Shown: positions 42,700-53,523, counted from the stretch's first letter. The stretch: DNA of 64,000 nt from Azorinus chamasolen (GCA_963576725.1 OY755252.1:28650078-28714077), one strand, 5' to 3'. Notes: generated from the letters alone by a model not told the origin. Translations and numbers: made by a program.

Positions 42700-42966
42700 T
42701 TGAAATGACACAAGTTTTGCAAACAGAGAAGACCCAGATCAGACGGCTCTTTTTTCTAACATAAATATTCATGGAGTAAAGGGTTAAGCCATATTTATGG
42801 AGGGTATTTTGTAAATAATTTGGTGAGGGACAAACAAGTTTTGCAAACAGAGAAGACCCAGATCAGACGGTTCATTATTTCTAACATAAATATATAGGGT
42901 TAAACCGTTTGATCAGGGTATACTGTGTTTGCAATGTCGTTAAAGCTGATGTATGGAGTAAAGGGT
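42700..42966. mobile_element. Two D-family remnants broken at the apex
   Basis: GCAAACAGAGAAGACCCAG followed by ATCAGACGGCTC and a sudden jump to the right flank (TTCATGGAGTAAAGGGTTAA). The same left arm recurs at 42844 and breaks after ATCAGACGGTTC. ACAAGTTTTGCAAACAGAGA occurs twice, so a short tandem duplication is likely. Confidence 0.75.
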
Positions 42967-43047
42967 TAAGAGAATATTTATACGTAAATATATATATAGC
43001 ATCTCTTCGCTTTTTAAACTTTTTGATTAACTAGGATATCATACGTA

Positions 43048-43371
43048 TTGCATAATCGTTTTACATTACAACAACCAGGAGCGTACGGTGTTAAATCAGC
43101 ACTTAACCAACTAGTTGCGTCATGTTTGGCAAAGTTTCATACATTCTGTAACCAGATAAAACAATGCCAGCGCGGTGTCTTAGCAGGTTCAAAACCATTT
43201 GCAACCCGATCAACAGTTGCTGAGAAAGTTACAAATTTCGGATTAAGCGTAAGTATGAGACGGAAACATGTTGAAGCAGCTGTCACAGTGTCGCTGCATA
43301 TTTTCCTTATTGCTTGTAACCCGAGTTGCCATAATGCGCTTCGTAAAGAATGGCATTGTGGTACATCTTAA
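43048..43371 (+). other. 107-codon open frame inside the hAT element, not recognised
   Basis: It has an ATG start and no domain that I can name. It could be a decayed transposase piece or chance. There is no BED zinc finger or hAT dimerisation signature. Confidence 0.25.
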
Positions 43372-43734
43372 TGTCTGTATATTATCATTGCATCATGACC
43401 TCCAATGTCATGTGAATAGAAAGTAAAATCCAATCACAATGGACTGGAGACGACGACGATAACAAACGCACTTTAATACACCGGTGCACCTGTTCTCTTT
43501 GTAAGACGCAAACATTTATTCAAATTATTCAGTTACTGAAGGCGAAAGATGGGTCTTAAAAACCTTATACCAACATTTTCATCATGCCGTTAAAGCTTAG
43601 TTTTTTTGCAACGTGAGCTTTAATGCATATTAGAGGGTAATGTACATGTAATACGAAGAATGCAGGCCACAGTTTGTCTCTTGTTCCACTTTAGTTAGTG
43701 ATCTACACTGTTTTCAAAGCATAAGCACTTAACC

Positions 43735-44080
43735 CTTTCAGTCCTACATTCTGGCCGTTCGTCCAAATCAGATGTTTGACACTGGTATAAACCACTGACA
43801 TCCACGGGTTCAACATCCTGTCCTGACCCTGATAAAATCACTCAACCAGGATCCCTCATATATTGGTCAATACTGTTTGTGTGTCCAAGCTATAGGATCA
43901 GATCTTGGTCAATACTGTTTGCATATGTACAAGCTATATGATCAGATATTGGTCAATACTGCTTGCATATGTCTCAGCTATGGCATCCCATCTTAATCTA
44001 TACTGTTTGCATATGTCTCAGTTATGGCATCAGATCTTGGTCAATACTGTTTGCATATTTTGCTTTACATGTATTTACAA
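43735..44080. repeat. 44-bp minisatellite inside the hAT element
   Basis: Units of TTGGTCAATACTGTTTGCAT and CAAGCTATRKGATCAGAT start near 43863, 43905, 43949, 43993 and 44037 (steps 42, 44, 44, 44). The array is preceded by a TTAACCCTTTCAGTCCTACA end at 43729, so it may have grown inside a TTAA MITE. Confidence 0.88.
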
Positions 44081-44515
44081 TTTCTAAATATAGAAGTGTA
44101 ACAGATTTCGGTTTGGTATAGAACATCAATGCAAAAAGCAAGACCATGACGATGGTGATATTTTACCGGAACCAAATTTGCCTAGGAAGTAGACACCGAC
44201 TTTGTCAAAAAAACTGTAATTGGCGTTTGATGAATACACGTTCACTGCAAAGTCTTTATTCAATAAACAACAAAGAATAACACGTTGTGTTGTAAAGTTT
44301 GTGTTCATTTAACAAAAGGAAGAAACCCAAGGTCACGATACAATGATAGTTATAACCAAACTTTTGACAATGTCTCTTCAATGATTGTTGATGGGTGGGG
44401 TAATACTTCAAACATGTCTATGCAGCCTCTTAAGTCCCATCCGGTTAACCGGTTAACCGTTCGGTTACTGCTTGCGATTAACTGGTTACGATTTCTGTAA
44501 CCTGTAACATTACTA

Positions 44516-44984
44516 GTATAAACATATCAAAACAGCACTCAAAGAAGCACATTATATAAAACACTTACCGGCATACCATTGCAAAAATCTCATTTCTTTC
44601 GTCACAAGAAATCATCAACTTCCCATAGAAAAAGGTAGATGGCAAAATATTCCAGCAAACGAACGAAAATGTCCGTATTGTAGTGATTTAGGTGACGAAT
44701 TTCATTATATATTAATCTGCCCAACGTTTAATGATGAACGTAAAATATATATAAGCAAGGCCACATACAGGAATCCAAACATGTGGAAATTTATTGATTT
44801 ATTCCAGACACATAATAACAAACATCTTAGACGGTTAAGTATATTCTGTAACATTATAATGAAACATTTTAAAAGCAGAGAAAGAAATAATTTAAATAAT
44901 GTTACTGTGAAATATCTGTGTAATCAGATCAGATGCTTAATATGGTTTAATAAATACATGATCAGTGTATATAGTCTGACAGAT
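44516..44984 (+). pseudogene. LINE fragment, downstream piece
   Basis: After the second target copy, the reading frame of the upstream piece continues without a stop: NHQLPIEKGRWQNIPANERK, CPYCSDLGDEFHYILICP and NIIMKHFKSR. The Cys/His pattern in a CPYC-EFHY-CP block near the C-terminus is typical of these LINEs. It ends where a D3 MITE begins. Confidence 0.85.
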
Positions 44985-45235
44985 ATAGCCCTTTCCCTCA
45001 TATAAACACCCTTTCACGCATATGTCAACAGGGAAGAAGTAGATCAGACGGCTCCTGTAGGAGGCATTTGACCAGGGTCTATTCTGTTGGCTTAATAAAT
45101 TGTAGTAGATCTGACCCCGTCGGTTTCTACAATAGTAAGCGGACCTTGTTTACACATGTCATTATAAAACATCTGCGCATATATATCCATGGCGTACTTA
45201 TTTCTTACATAGATATAGAAGAGGGGAAAGGTTAA
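44985..45235 (-). mobile_element. D3 TTAA-type MITE at the LINE 3' end
   Basis: TAGCCCTTTCCCTCATATAA to AGAAGAGGGGAAAGGTTAA. The palindrome GATCAGACGGCTCCTGTAGG has a decayed partner. The apparent C-terminal residues ALSLI of the LINE frame are this element. Confidence 0.75.
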
Positions 45236-45264
45236 TATATTGTCACTTGTATATAGTACATGCG

Positions 45265-45640
45265 CACATATATGTATATATGTTGCTTAATTAATGTTGT
45301 CCTATAGTACTTTGTGTGCAACTGATCTGTATAACTTTCTCCCGCCCTGTTATGCATCTAATCTTTATCTCTCTGTATCTATATCATGGTACCTGTTTTT
45401 CTTTTCCATGTTTCGTTTCGATGGAAGAAATGCTATGGGTATTACAGTATTAATATGTGAATAATGTTTGCAATTACTAACAGATAGTCTCAAAATAGAA
45501 GTAGATGTGCATACAATGTACATATGTATGTAAAGGAAAACAAGCTATTTGCATATATATGTATTTATGTTTACGTGATATCAGTTGAAAATATGGAAAG
45601 CTATAATAACGGAACGATCGATTACTTCATAATATTATAA
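45265..45640 (+). repeat. Local duplication X, unit 1 (left part)
   Basis: CTTTTCCATGTTTCGTTTCG, CATAGTACTTTG-like words and ATTACTTCATAATATTATAA match unit 2 at 52735-53140. Unit 1 is interrupted by the tyrosine-recombinase element and continues at 52606 (TAATATGTAGTG, CTTAGGACGTACGTA). Confidence 0.8.
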
Positions 45641-45852
45641 GGAGTGTTATTATTCAAAGTAACACCGGTTTTTTTTAGCAAATTGATTATAGAATGTTGG
45701 GTTGTGCTGAGTCCGTGTTTTAGGTTATACCCGAAGTGAATAAATTCTGAAGGGCGGTGATCTACGAGGCTTAGAAATTTCAAGGAACCGCCTTTCCGAA
45801 TTGCAGCCACCAGGAACCCGGCAAACGAACATTGTTCTATCAAAATCGGAAA
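45641..45852 (+). repeat. Tyrosine-recombinase element, repeat A1
   Basis: GTTATTATTCAAAGTAACAC through GCAAACGAACATTGTTCTAT. It matches A2 at 51341-51536 closely, including GGAACCGCCTTTCCGAATTG. It marks the left end of the element. Confidence 0.85.
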
Positions 45853-46752
45853 ATATACAGACTGTCGTAACGATTTAATTTCTTATATTGTCGTTATCAT
45901 GCATTTGATTTGCTTGGTTTATAATGTAGGTGATATGCAAAACTGGATGATTGTCCGTTTATTGCGATTTTCATGGATAGACCGGTGAACGAGTGACTGG
46001 TTACTCACGCATGCTTTCTGCTTTGGCTCTAAAATTTTTTGGTTGTATAAATTAAACTTGAATACCTGCAAAAGCAGATTACACAAAATTCTTGTCAGGA
46101 TAAATTCCAGAGGATAAAGACGTTTATGTTTATTCATGCGGCAGGTTGTCACCGAAAGGAGATGTAGCCAGCGCATGCGTAGTCTGCAGCACATATGTAT
46201 TGGCGGGGGGAATTTGCATGCGAATCAGTCAGGACTTACAATACGGTTTTAAACCGATGTTTTACCTCATAGAATCACCAGACAATATGATCAGGTGCTT
46301 TAGTAGAACATAAAATTCTGTACTTAACTGATTAAAAAAAATAAAAAAAATAAGGGAACGAGCTGAAGACGTCTTTCAACAGAGAATGGGTTAAAATAAT
46401 TAGTACTGTAAGAGAGTAAAACTATGGGCCATTGTCTTAACCCCCCCCCCCCCTCACACACACACACTCACTAATTATGGTCCAATATGGAGGAGTCAAT
46501 AGAGTTATGGTGTATGAGGGAAAGGGTGTAAAACTAACAGGCTTGGATCAATGGGTGTTTAAAAGGTGTTAAAAATAAATAAATAAAAAACATACAATTG
46601 GCAGGATAGTTTATAATTTATAGACATGTAAAAGAAATTTGGTCAACTTCAAAGGCGAGCACATACATGAACAGTTAATAGGGACAAGGGTGAGGGGTAG
46701 TTTTTACATAAAAGATTTAGTAACCGTATAGTTTTTCGTTTATCGTTTCATA
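45853..46752. other. Element interior, no gene recognised
   Basis: Non-coding part of the recombinase element or insertions within it. A C-type end (AACAGAGAATGGGTTAA, 46378-46394) and a poly-C/CA tract at 46441-46470 are visible. Confidence 0.4.
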
Positions 46753-46848
46753 ATGCGTCGGTCAAAACGAAAAAGAAGCGTTCCAGCCAGGTTGGCGGAC
46801 AAACCAGCAGCTAAGAGGGCGGCGGTACCACCTCAAGGCCTGATGTAA
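46753..46848 (+). pseudogene. Short basic open frame, possible start of the element's first protein
   Basis: A 31-codon frame MRRSKRKRSVPARLAD, rich in Arg, Lys and Ala, stops at 46846. Basic N-termini of this kind open the first protein of some recombinase retroelements, but 31 codons is too short to identify. Sense and position are the only support. Confidence 0.35.
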
Positions 46849-47259
46849 CTAACAGCGTCGTGTCTGTAGTTCTGCTTTGCATGTAAAAATTCCACACGAT
46901 GGATCCAGGAGACTGTTTTTCGCCGGAATTTAGTTTTAGCGACACGTTCGCCCTGTGACGCTTCGACCTTAGTGTACTCGAACCGAATAGAAAAGCCCCG
47001 AACCGCGTAGAAAAGACCAGAATTCACTTATGAACAAATGCCGATTAAGGATTAATAAACATTTCGCCAAACCAAATACTCTTCATTGTCTATCAATACG
47101 ATGCATACAAAATATAAGTAATCTAGGTACCACAGTTATTTGTCTTTTTCGATAATTCCTGGTACATACGGATGCACGGCCAGTGCGCTTCCAATACATA
47201 GTTTTCATGGTAGTTTAAGTTAAGCATTCCTTGCATGCTTACATAATTTCACACCTTTC

Positions 47260-48060
47260 GTGACACTTGCTTGTTTTCTTTCGTTACATTACCATGGGCC
47301 GTTCAAGAATCAGGAAAGGCCAGCTTGGTTAGCCCAGCCAGAAGATGCCAGTCCTATTATCCAACAACCTGACAACCAGCCCCACACCCTGCAGCAGGTT
47401 TTCCAGTTCCAACCACCTTTACAACCCAAGCCTCTACCCATGGTTAATGTGGCCTGACAACAAGCCTTGCATCAGCAGGACCAAGAGAGCCAACCCATTC
47501 AGCCTTGTCAACCAGGTTATTTAGGTAGTATAGGTAAAATAGGTAATATCGGTAATAATTATTCTGTCCGATCTTGTTTGGAAACCCGCTCAATTGCTCA
47601 ATGTCGGTGTGGTGTTTGAATTAGGGGTTGACACAAACACCCGCGACAAAATATCAGGGGGCCAGTTTGTCGAGCTACACCCTTCTTCCCGAGTCCACTG
47701 CACATTGTTTCGGAACCCATACTGGCCATTAGTCAGGGGGGGGGGGGGGCATACTGGCAAAAGCCCCGGCAAATATCTGGACAATTACTAATATTGAAGA
47801 ACGGTCAGATGCTTTCTGATATCTAGAAATATTTACATGACTGCACACCCAACCAAAGCTCATACAGTTAAAATAGTGTTCTGTTATTCGCCTTTCACAT
47901 AGGCAGCACAGGGGCGTGGGTTGGCTCAGTTGTGATACTATTGTTCATAATAGCTCACCAGACCTTCAGCATTGTGGTCATCTTGGTCGTTTCTCAATTA
48001 AAGTTCAAAATTATAAAACATTTTTATAAAACTTTATAATCCCTAACGGATGGCTTGGAA
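47260..48060 (+). pseudogene. Gag-like protein remnant of the recombinase element
   Basis: Broken frames show a Pro/Gln-rich stretch (47300-47460), then ELGVDTNTRDKISGGQFVEL (from about 47618), then ITNIEERSDAF (from about 47784) with IRLSHRQHRGVGWLS further on. This order resembles a conserved protein that I remember next to tyrosine recombinases in bivalve and cnidarian elements. Several stops and a G run at 47738 break it. Confidence 0.45.
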
Positions 48061-48333
48061 CATGGTGTCCAAGTGGAATTTTCCAGCCCTAGTTCTGCTT
48101 TTGCATGTCGGAACCTCAAATCTGCATTCGATCATAAATCAGAATTGGGAGTAAATAATTACCTGATAGAGTTCATTCGGCAGAATAACTGGCCCCTACC
48201 CAGCTCCACCCTATCCGATTTTTTATCTTTCCATTGGGTTTGGTACCACAATCAGACGGCAATTGGTGTTTTAATAACTCATCTGTCCTACCCCCACCAT
48301 AATACCAGGGTAATACCAGTATATATGTCTTAA
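48055..48333 (+). pseudogene. Tyrosine recombinase, N-terminal domain remnant
   Basis: A 92-codon frame contains YLIEFIRQNNWPLPSSTLSD followed by IGVLITHLSYPHH. This looks like the helical core-binding domain that precedes the catalytic part of phage-type integrases. It lies upstream of the catalytic remnant at 49328, with a MITE and other sequence between. Confidence 0.5.
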
Positions 48334-48579
48334 TTTGATCAGGATCATTGCACATTTCAAACCGGACATTTAACTATAAACTGCACAGGTGATTGTACCA
48401 ATATTCAGGTAGCCCTAAATTTCGGTCTAATTAATTTGCAAATGAAATACATCTGTTCAGTAGTGGTATTAAGAGTCTATAAACTAATCATAGCATTGCA
48501 TTGGTAAAATCTGCAAATACCTCTGTTTTAGTGTAGTGTATAGGGCTACAAAGCTGTTCATTTCTTGCACAAATTGATC

Positions 48580-48721
48580 TTAACTCTTTCGCTGCCAAAC
48601 TCTGTCGTCTGCTAACTTTGTCGTCTGCTACAAAGTTTCATTCTTTTGATTTTCTTCATTTTTGTTTCAAAAACATAGTAACAGTAACAAACAGTTTTGA
48701 TCCTGATGAGACGCCGAGTTT
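48580..48721 (+). mobile_element. A-family MITE broken at its palindrome apex
   Basis: TTAACTCTTTCGCTGCCAAA through GATGAGACGCCGAGTT, then foreign sequence. The break is at the GAGTTACTC apex, and the right arm and end are missing. Confidence 0.85.
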
Positions 48722-49327
48722 GAGAACAGTCAAGGAAATTTGAAAATATAGGCAAATGGCACAGCATTTAAAATGAGCAGGAAAGTAATATATTTTAAAA
48801 TTACAGAAATTGTGACAAAAAGACCAAACTTCGCTATGTAATGTGTCAGGGAAATTTGAAATTGTGTCGGGGAATATTGTGTCCTCTGGTTTGTGGCAAC
48901 CCTGATAAAGACACTTAGTTTACCATAGAATATACAGTTCAGAGGAGATATTGTATTCATCATGAATTAATTTTAGAAATAATAGAATGATGATAATAAT
49001 AATACAGTACTGACAATAATACTAATACAATAATAACATAATACAATTAAAATAATATAACTAGTAGTAATAATAGTAAAGTGAATAATAGATATAAAAA
49101 TGAAATTGAATCAAAAGGAATAGAAATATTACAAAATATGTGTATATTGTAGATGGGATTGAACATTGAATAGACCATTGAACAAGAAATGGGACAAATG
49201 AGAATGGGTAGAGAGTGGAATAAAGCATAGTGTAGAATAGATTAAGGAATAGGATTAAGACATGAACTAATATTTGGCTTTTCAAATTACAATACGTTTT
49301 TCTAAAGCAGATCAATTAGGCAAAGAC
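48722..49327. other. AT-rich, no gene
   Basis: 48960-49100 is simple AATAAT/ATAATA sequence, giving long false frames of Tyr and Phe on the minus strand. Confidence 0.5.
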
Positions 49328-49640
49328 CAGACTTTAAAATTTACCAGACAAAAGCGCTCTCCAATTTGTCCAGTGCTGATGCTTAGGGAGTACTTAGCCA
49401 TCAGACCAGCCTGTTAAGGTCCTTTGTTTTGCAACCTTAATAGTCAACCCCTCACGCGTTACCAATTCTCAACAATGCTTAAGATGTCCCTTAGAGCTTT
49501 AGACCCTCAACTACAAGCCTATACTTTGCATAGTTTCCGTTTTGGGGCATCGGCTAAGCGGGTCTGGCCGATCGATCAAACACAAAAGTCAGATAGTTAG
49601 GTTTCAGACACTTACTAAGTCTATGTGCAGGAGATATCGA
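49328..49640 (+). pseudogene. Tyrosine recombinase, catalytic domain remnant
   Basis: A single frame encodes CPVLMLREYLAIRPAC, stop (49414), GPLFCN, QPLTRYQFSTMLKMSLRA, then HSFRFGASA at 49529-49555. HSFR is the His-x-x-Arg catalytic box of tyrosine recombinases. After a second stop (49598) VSDTY supplies a plausible active-site Tyr (49610-49612), then another stop. Three stops make it a pseudogene. The type fits DIRS/Ngaro-like or Crypton-like elements. Confidence 0.75.
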
Positions 49641-50493
49641 CACCCTTTTTGATGGGTGTGATTAAGTTTTATCCCTTGTGGATCTTGGGCAGAATGATAA
49701 GTCTGTTCGCGTCCACACAAGCAATAGTTTATTTTTATGTTGACGCATTGAGTAAGTTGCCATTTTTGCAAGCAGCAGAGATAAATTGTTGCTAAAGTTA
49801 TTCCAGTTATACCGTCTATGTGGGTAGTAGGGTATTTCATTGTGAAAAGGGCAGCGGGGAGCAGTCTCAACCTGAAAGCTCCCCTGTGGTGGCAAGGGTA
49901 TGGCGGTCTGACCCTTTAAAGGCCACAAGACAATTTGACATTTCTCCTACAGGTGGAGGACCCTCCAGGTTACATAGTTTTCAATATCGGAAGGAATGTA
50001 TTGGGCTACACACCTTTAAAGAAGCGCAAAAGTATAGTGGCAAAACTCATACAATTTATTCGAGGCACAATGTTGAACAAAGTATTTAGTCAGAAATTCT
50101 ACATTGCAACTGGGGCTCAGATAGCAGAGATTTGTCAGCAGCCCGACAAAGACTCGGTACTTTTGTTGTGAAATCGGTGAACCAGAAGGGTTTTTATTTG
50201 AGGCAGTTAGATCTCCTTTCAGTTAATGAAATGATTTTTTACTAGATGGTGTGCATTAGTCGCAGGCTGGAACTCGTCTACATGTATTTCTGACTAATAT
50301 AGCATTTGGGTTAAACGAATTTCTTATGTGGCAGCAAACTTGGTTCTCGTGAATAATTATCTATTATCGCGTTGGTGGGCGTGAACCTCTAGTTCTTTGA
50401 ATATTGCTAGGCCAGCCTCGTCGCCGCTTTTTGGCGTTGGAAGAGCTCCGGACGGGCGACATTGAGGTATCCCTTACGGTTCCCTTCCATTTG
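49641..50493. other. Element interior, no gene recognised
   Basis: Overlapping frames of 78-89 codons on both strands (49604-50171) show no domain that I can name. 50400-50500 is GC-richer than its surroundings. Confidence 0.4.
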
Positions 50494-51340
50494 GCCATCA
50501 GCTTCAGCCGACCTACCTGAATTTGTTAGGGGCACCATGTTATTTCGGGCCCGCCAGTTGGCTGTGTTTTGCTATATAAAGACATTTGTTTGTGCTTTGC
50601 TATAAAGGTGCCATACTGCTATTTTGCGGCGCCACATAACAATAAGACATTTGTTTGTGTTTTGCTATAAAGGTGCCATACTGCTATTTTGCGGCGCCAC
50701 ATAACATTAAGACATTTGTTTGTGCTTTGCTATAAAGGTGCCACACTGCTATTTTGCGGCGCCACATAACATTAAGACATTTGTTTGTGTTTTTCTATAA
50801 ATGTACCATACTGCTATTTTGCGGCGCCACATAACAATAAGACATTTAGTTATAAAGACGGGACACCATGCCTCATTCGGGTTCCTACTCTGTGTTATTT
50901 TGATGGAAATGCTACCAGAGTGCTACTTTATGTGCTATTTTGTGTTTAGGCTAAGTGCCTGCTATTGGCATAGGGTTTATGCTATCGAATTGACTATAAT
51001 TTGGGCCACTGTATTTTGCAGTTCTATTAGTAAAGAGTTTAGCTACGTGTTCAATATTTTGAAAGCTTAAGCTTGTGGCCAAAAGAAACTTTTGTAAATA
51101 TATCTGGGTTTCACGCCAACTATTCGCCACAATTAGGTTAAATGAATAAAAGTAGAAAATGATTCATGGATTTTTGTGATGTATAGTACCTAATATTGTG
51201 CAAACCCATAGGAAATTGATTCCTATGGCTACTATGAGAGAGAAAGCGGTTATCGCAGGTTGGGCAGTTTTTTTGGATCAGATGGGCTTACCCATAAACC
51301 CCGCTTTCTCTCCTTTGGTTATAATTTGCATACCAAACAA
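50494..51340 (+). repeat. Tyrosine-recombinase element, repeat B1
   Basis: Contains GGGCCCGCCAGTTGGCTGTG, a 65-bp tandem repeat, CTTGTGGCCAAAAGAAACTT, and a terminal hairpin (GAGAGAAAGCGG with CCGCTTTCTCTC). It matches B2 throughout. A2 follows immediately. Confidence 0.88.
50581..50850. repeat. 65-bp tandem repeat, four units plus a partial
   Basis: GACATTTGTTTGTGCTTTGC and TGCTATTTTGCGGCGCCACA recur at exactly 65-base steps (50581, 50646, 50711, 50776, 50841). B2 has one unit fewer (51910, 51975, 52040, 52105). Confidence 0.95.
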
Positions 51341-51536
51341 GGAATGTTATTATTCAGAATAACACCGTTTGTTTGGAGCAAATTGATTATATAGAGTTTT
51401 GGGTTGTGCTGGGTCCGTGTTTTAAGTTATACCCGAAGTGAAATTTACGAGGCTTAGAAATTTCAAGGAACCGCCTTTCCGAATTGCAGCCATCAGGAAC
51501 CCGGCAAACGAACATTGTTCTATCAAAATCGGAAAA
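51341..51536 (+). repeat. Tyrosine-recombinase element, repeat A2
   Basis: GTTATTATTCAGAATAACAC through CTATCAAAATCGGAAAA. It abuts the end of B1 (CATACCAAACAA) with no spacer. Confidence 0.88.
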
Positions 51537-51821
51537 CCCACCCACCCTCCCTGAGGGGGTTATTGTCGTGTTTTCTGCTGTTCTTTCTTTTGTTCTTCAG
51601 AGACAAACCATTTCCGCCTTTTGGTCTAAGCTGTCTGCCAGGAGTTTCTTCCATGCAGCTCTTCGAGGTTCGGCATGTTACGAACAGTGTAAACTAGTAA
51701 GGACGGCGTGGACCCAGATTTGCCACTTGTGATTATGTGGCCATCAGCTTGCCACTCTTGATTATGTGGATTTGCCACTCGTGATTATGTGGACATCAGC
51801 TTGACACTCTTGATGATGTGG
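51537..51821 (+). other. Segment joining A2 and B2
   Basis: Unique to this arm. It includes three TTGATTATGTGG-like short repeats (51725-51825) and a frame of 82 codons without a domain. It may be part of the original element lost or diverged in the left copy. Confidence 0.5.
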
Positions 51822-52605
51822 ACATTAGCTTCAGCCGACCTACCTGAATTTGTAAGGGGGGAACCATGTTATTCCGGGCCCGCCAGTTGGCTGTGTTTTG
51901 CTATATAAAGACATTTGTTTGTGCTTTGCTATAAAGGTGCCATACTGCTATTTTGCGGCGCCACATAACAATAAGACATTTGATTGTGCTTTGCTATAAA
52001 GGTGCCATACTGCTATTTTGCGGCGCCACATAACATTAAGACATTTGTTTGTGTTTTTCTATAAATATACCATACTGCTATTTTGCGGCGCCACATAACA
52101 ATAAGACATTTAGTTATAAAAACGGGATACCATGCCTCATTCGGGTCCCTACGTTTTGTGCTATTTTGCTGGAAATGCTACCAGAGTGTTACTTTATGTG
52201 TTATTTTGTGTTTAGGCTAAGTGCCTGATATTGGCATAGGGTTTGTGCTATCGAAATTTGCTATAATTTGGGCCACTGTATTTTGCAATTCTATTAGCAA
52301 AGAGTTTCGCTACGTGTTCAATATTCTGAAAGCTTAAGCTTGTGGCCAAAAGAAACTTTTGTAAATATATCTGGGGTTCACGCCAACTATTCGCCACAAT
52401 AGGTTAAATGAATAAAAGTAGAAAATGATTCATTGATTTTTGTGATGTATAGTACCTAATATTGTGCAAACCCATAGGAAATTGATTCCTATGGCTACTA
52501 GGAGAGAGAAAGCGGTTATCGCAGGTTGGGTAGTTTTTTGGATCAGATGGGCTTACCCATAAACCCCGCTTTCTCTCCTTTGGTTATAATTTGCATACCA
52601 AACAA
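51822..52605 (+). repeat. Tyrosine-recombinase element, repeat B2
   Basis: Same order as B1, ending TTGCATACCAAACAA. Host sequence of unit X resumes right after it. Confidence 0.88.
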
Positions 52606-53175
52606 GATGCATAATATGTAGTGTAGTCTTAGGACGTACGTAGTATATACTACATAATACGTGTATGCGTTGTATATATTGCACGTATACATATGTATGT
52701 GTATGTATGTATGTGTGTATATATGTATATATATATATGTATGTTGGTGAAATAATATTGTCATATAGTACTTTGCATATAACTGATCTATTAAAACCTA
52801 GCTATATCTTTCTCCCCCTATGTAATGCACCTATCTAATCTTATCTCTCTACGTCTATGTCATGTTACCTGATTTTCTTTTCCATGTTTCATTTAGATGG
52901 AAGACATGTTATAGGTATTACAGTAAGCTGTGTATAATGCTAACTATTACTTACATATAGTCTCAGAAAAAGAAGTAGACGTGCGTACAGCGTACATGTA
53001 TATTGATTATATTGGCAATTTGTATATAAAATAATAATTAGGAAAACACGCTATTTGTATATATATAAATATACGCGATATCAGATGAAATATGACCGAC
53101 TATTACAACGTAACGACCAGCTACTTCATAATATTATAAATATGTCATTATACAACTTAGTCCTAGGACCTACGT
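52606..53175 (+). repeat. Local duplication X: end of unit 1 and complete unit 2
   Basis: 52606-52680 continues unit 1. 52680-52745 is GTATGTATATAT simple repeat. Unit 2 (from about 52735) repeats unit 1 and crosses the insertion point uninterrupted (CATAATATTATAAATATG at 53127-53144). Confidence 0.8.
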
Positions 53176-53273
53176 ATTATATGTTATCAAATAGTCTGCC
53201 TATTTGTGATGTTCTGTAACTGCTTCTATATTATATACAGACGAATTGTGTTCTTAATGGACACAATTAGCTG

Positions 53274-53523
53274 TTAACCCTTCGCTTACTGAATTTTAAA
53301 ATACATTTCTCCTTCTTTACCCATGTCCTGTTGTATAATTACACATATCTTCACTATGTACACGTATGTCGCTGTGCAATCACTGCTGTGGAGTGCACTG
53401 GTTGAACACTAAACTTGTAAATAGTGCAGACCCTGATGAGACAGCTCCTGCAGGAGCTGTCTCATCTGGGTCTTCACTATTTACAGGTATGTATATTGAC
53501 GTGAATAGCAAGCGAAGGGTTAA
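53274..53523 (-). mobile_element. B-family TTAA MITE, intact
   Basis: TTAACCCTTCGCTTACTGAA to ATAGCAAGCGAAGGGTTAA with the perfect apex AGCTCCTGCAGGAGCT. Frames with SADPDETAP on both strands are its palindrome. Confidence 0.95.

Larger units (their letters stand above)
42174..44515. mobile_element. hAT-like element, 2342 bp, non-autonomous
   Basis: The left end TAGTGATGTTACAGGTTAAC and right end (inverted) TAGTAATGTTACAGGTTACA form the terminal repeats, followed by copies of GGTTAACCGGTTA on both sides. The 8-bp flanks GTACAAAC (42166-42173) and GTATAAAC (44516-44523) differ at one base, fitting a hAT target duplication. Inside are a GGACATTTTGTCC array, two D fragments, a 44-bp minisatellite and a 107-codon frame (43048-43371). 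I see no transposase. Confidence 0.85.

Noticed and set aside
43048..43371. 107-codon frame as a hAT transposase
   Set aside because: No BED finger, no hAT catalytic or dimerisation signature. Too short to claim.
43863..44080. CRISPR-like array of 44-bp units
   Set aside because: The spacer portions are also repeated, so it is a minisatellite.
45241..45640. Unit X as the LINE 3' untranslated region
   Set aside because: It follows the LINE only after a D3 element and is repeated at 52735 without any LINE sequence.
46753..46848. A histone-like or ribosomal small basic protein
   Set aside because: Only 31 codons and basic. Its place inside a transposon gives a simpler reading.
48970..49315. 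84-codon Phe/Tyr-rich minus frame as a membrane protein
   Set aside because: It is low-complexity AT-rich sequence read on the opposite strand.
50581..50850. CRISPR-like direct repeats at regular spacing
   Set aside because: Units are contiguous 65-bp tandem repeats without unique spacers, in a eukaryotic transposon.
50494..52605. B1 and B2 as long terminal repeats of an LTR retrotransposon
   Set aside because: The repeats lie together at one end with A2 between them, and no repeat of B is found at the left end. A tyrosine recombinase, not a DDE integrase, is present.
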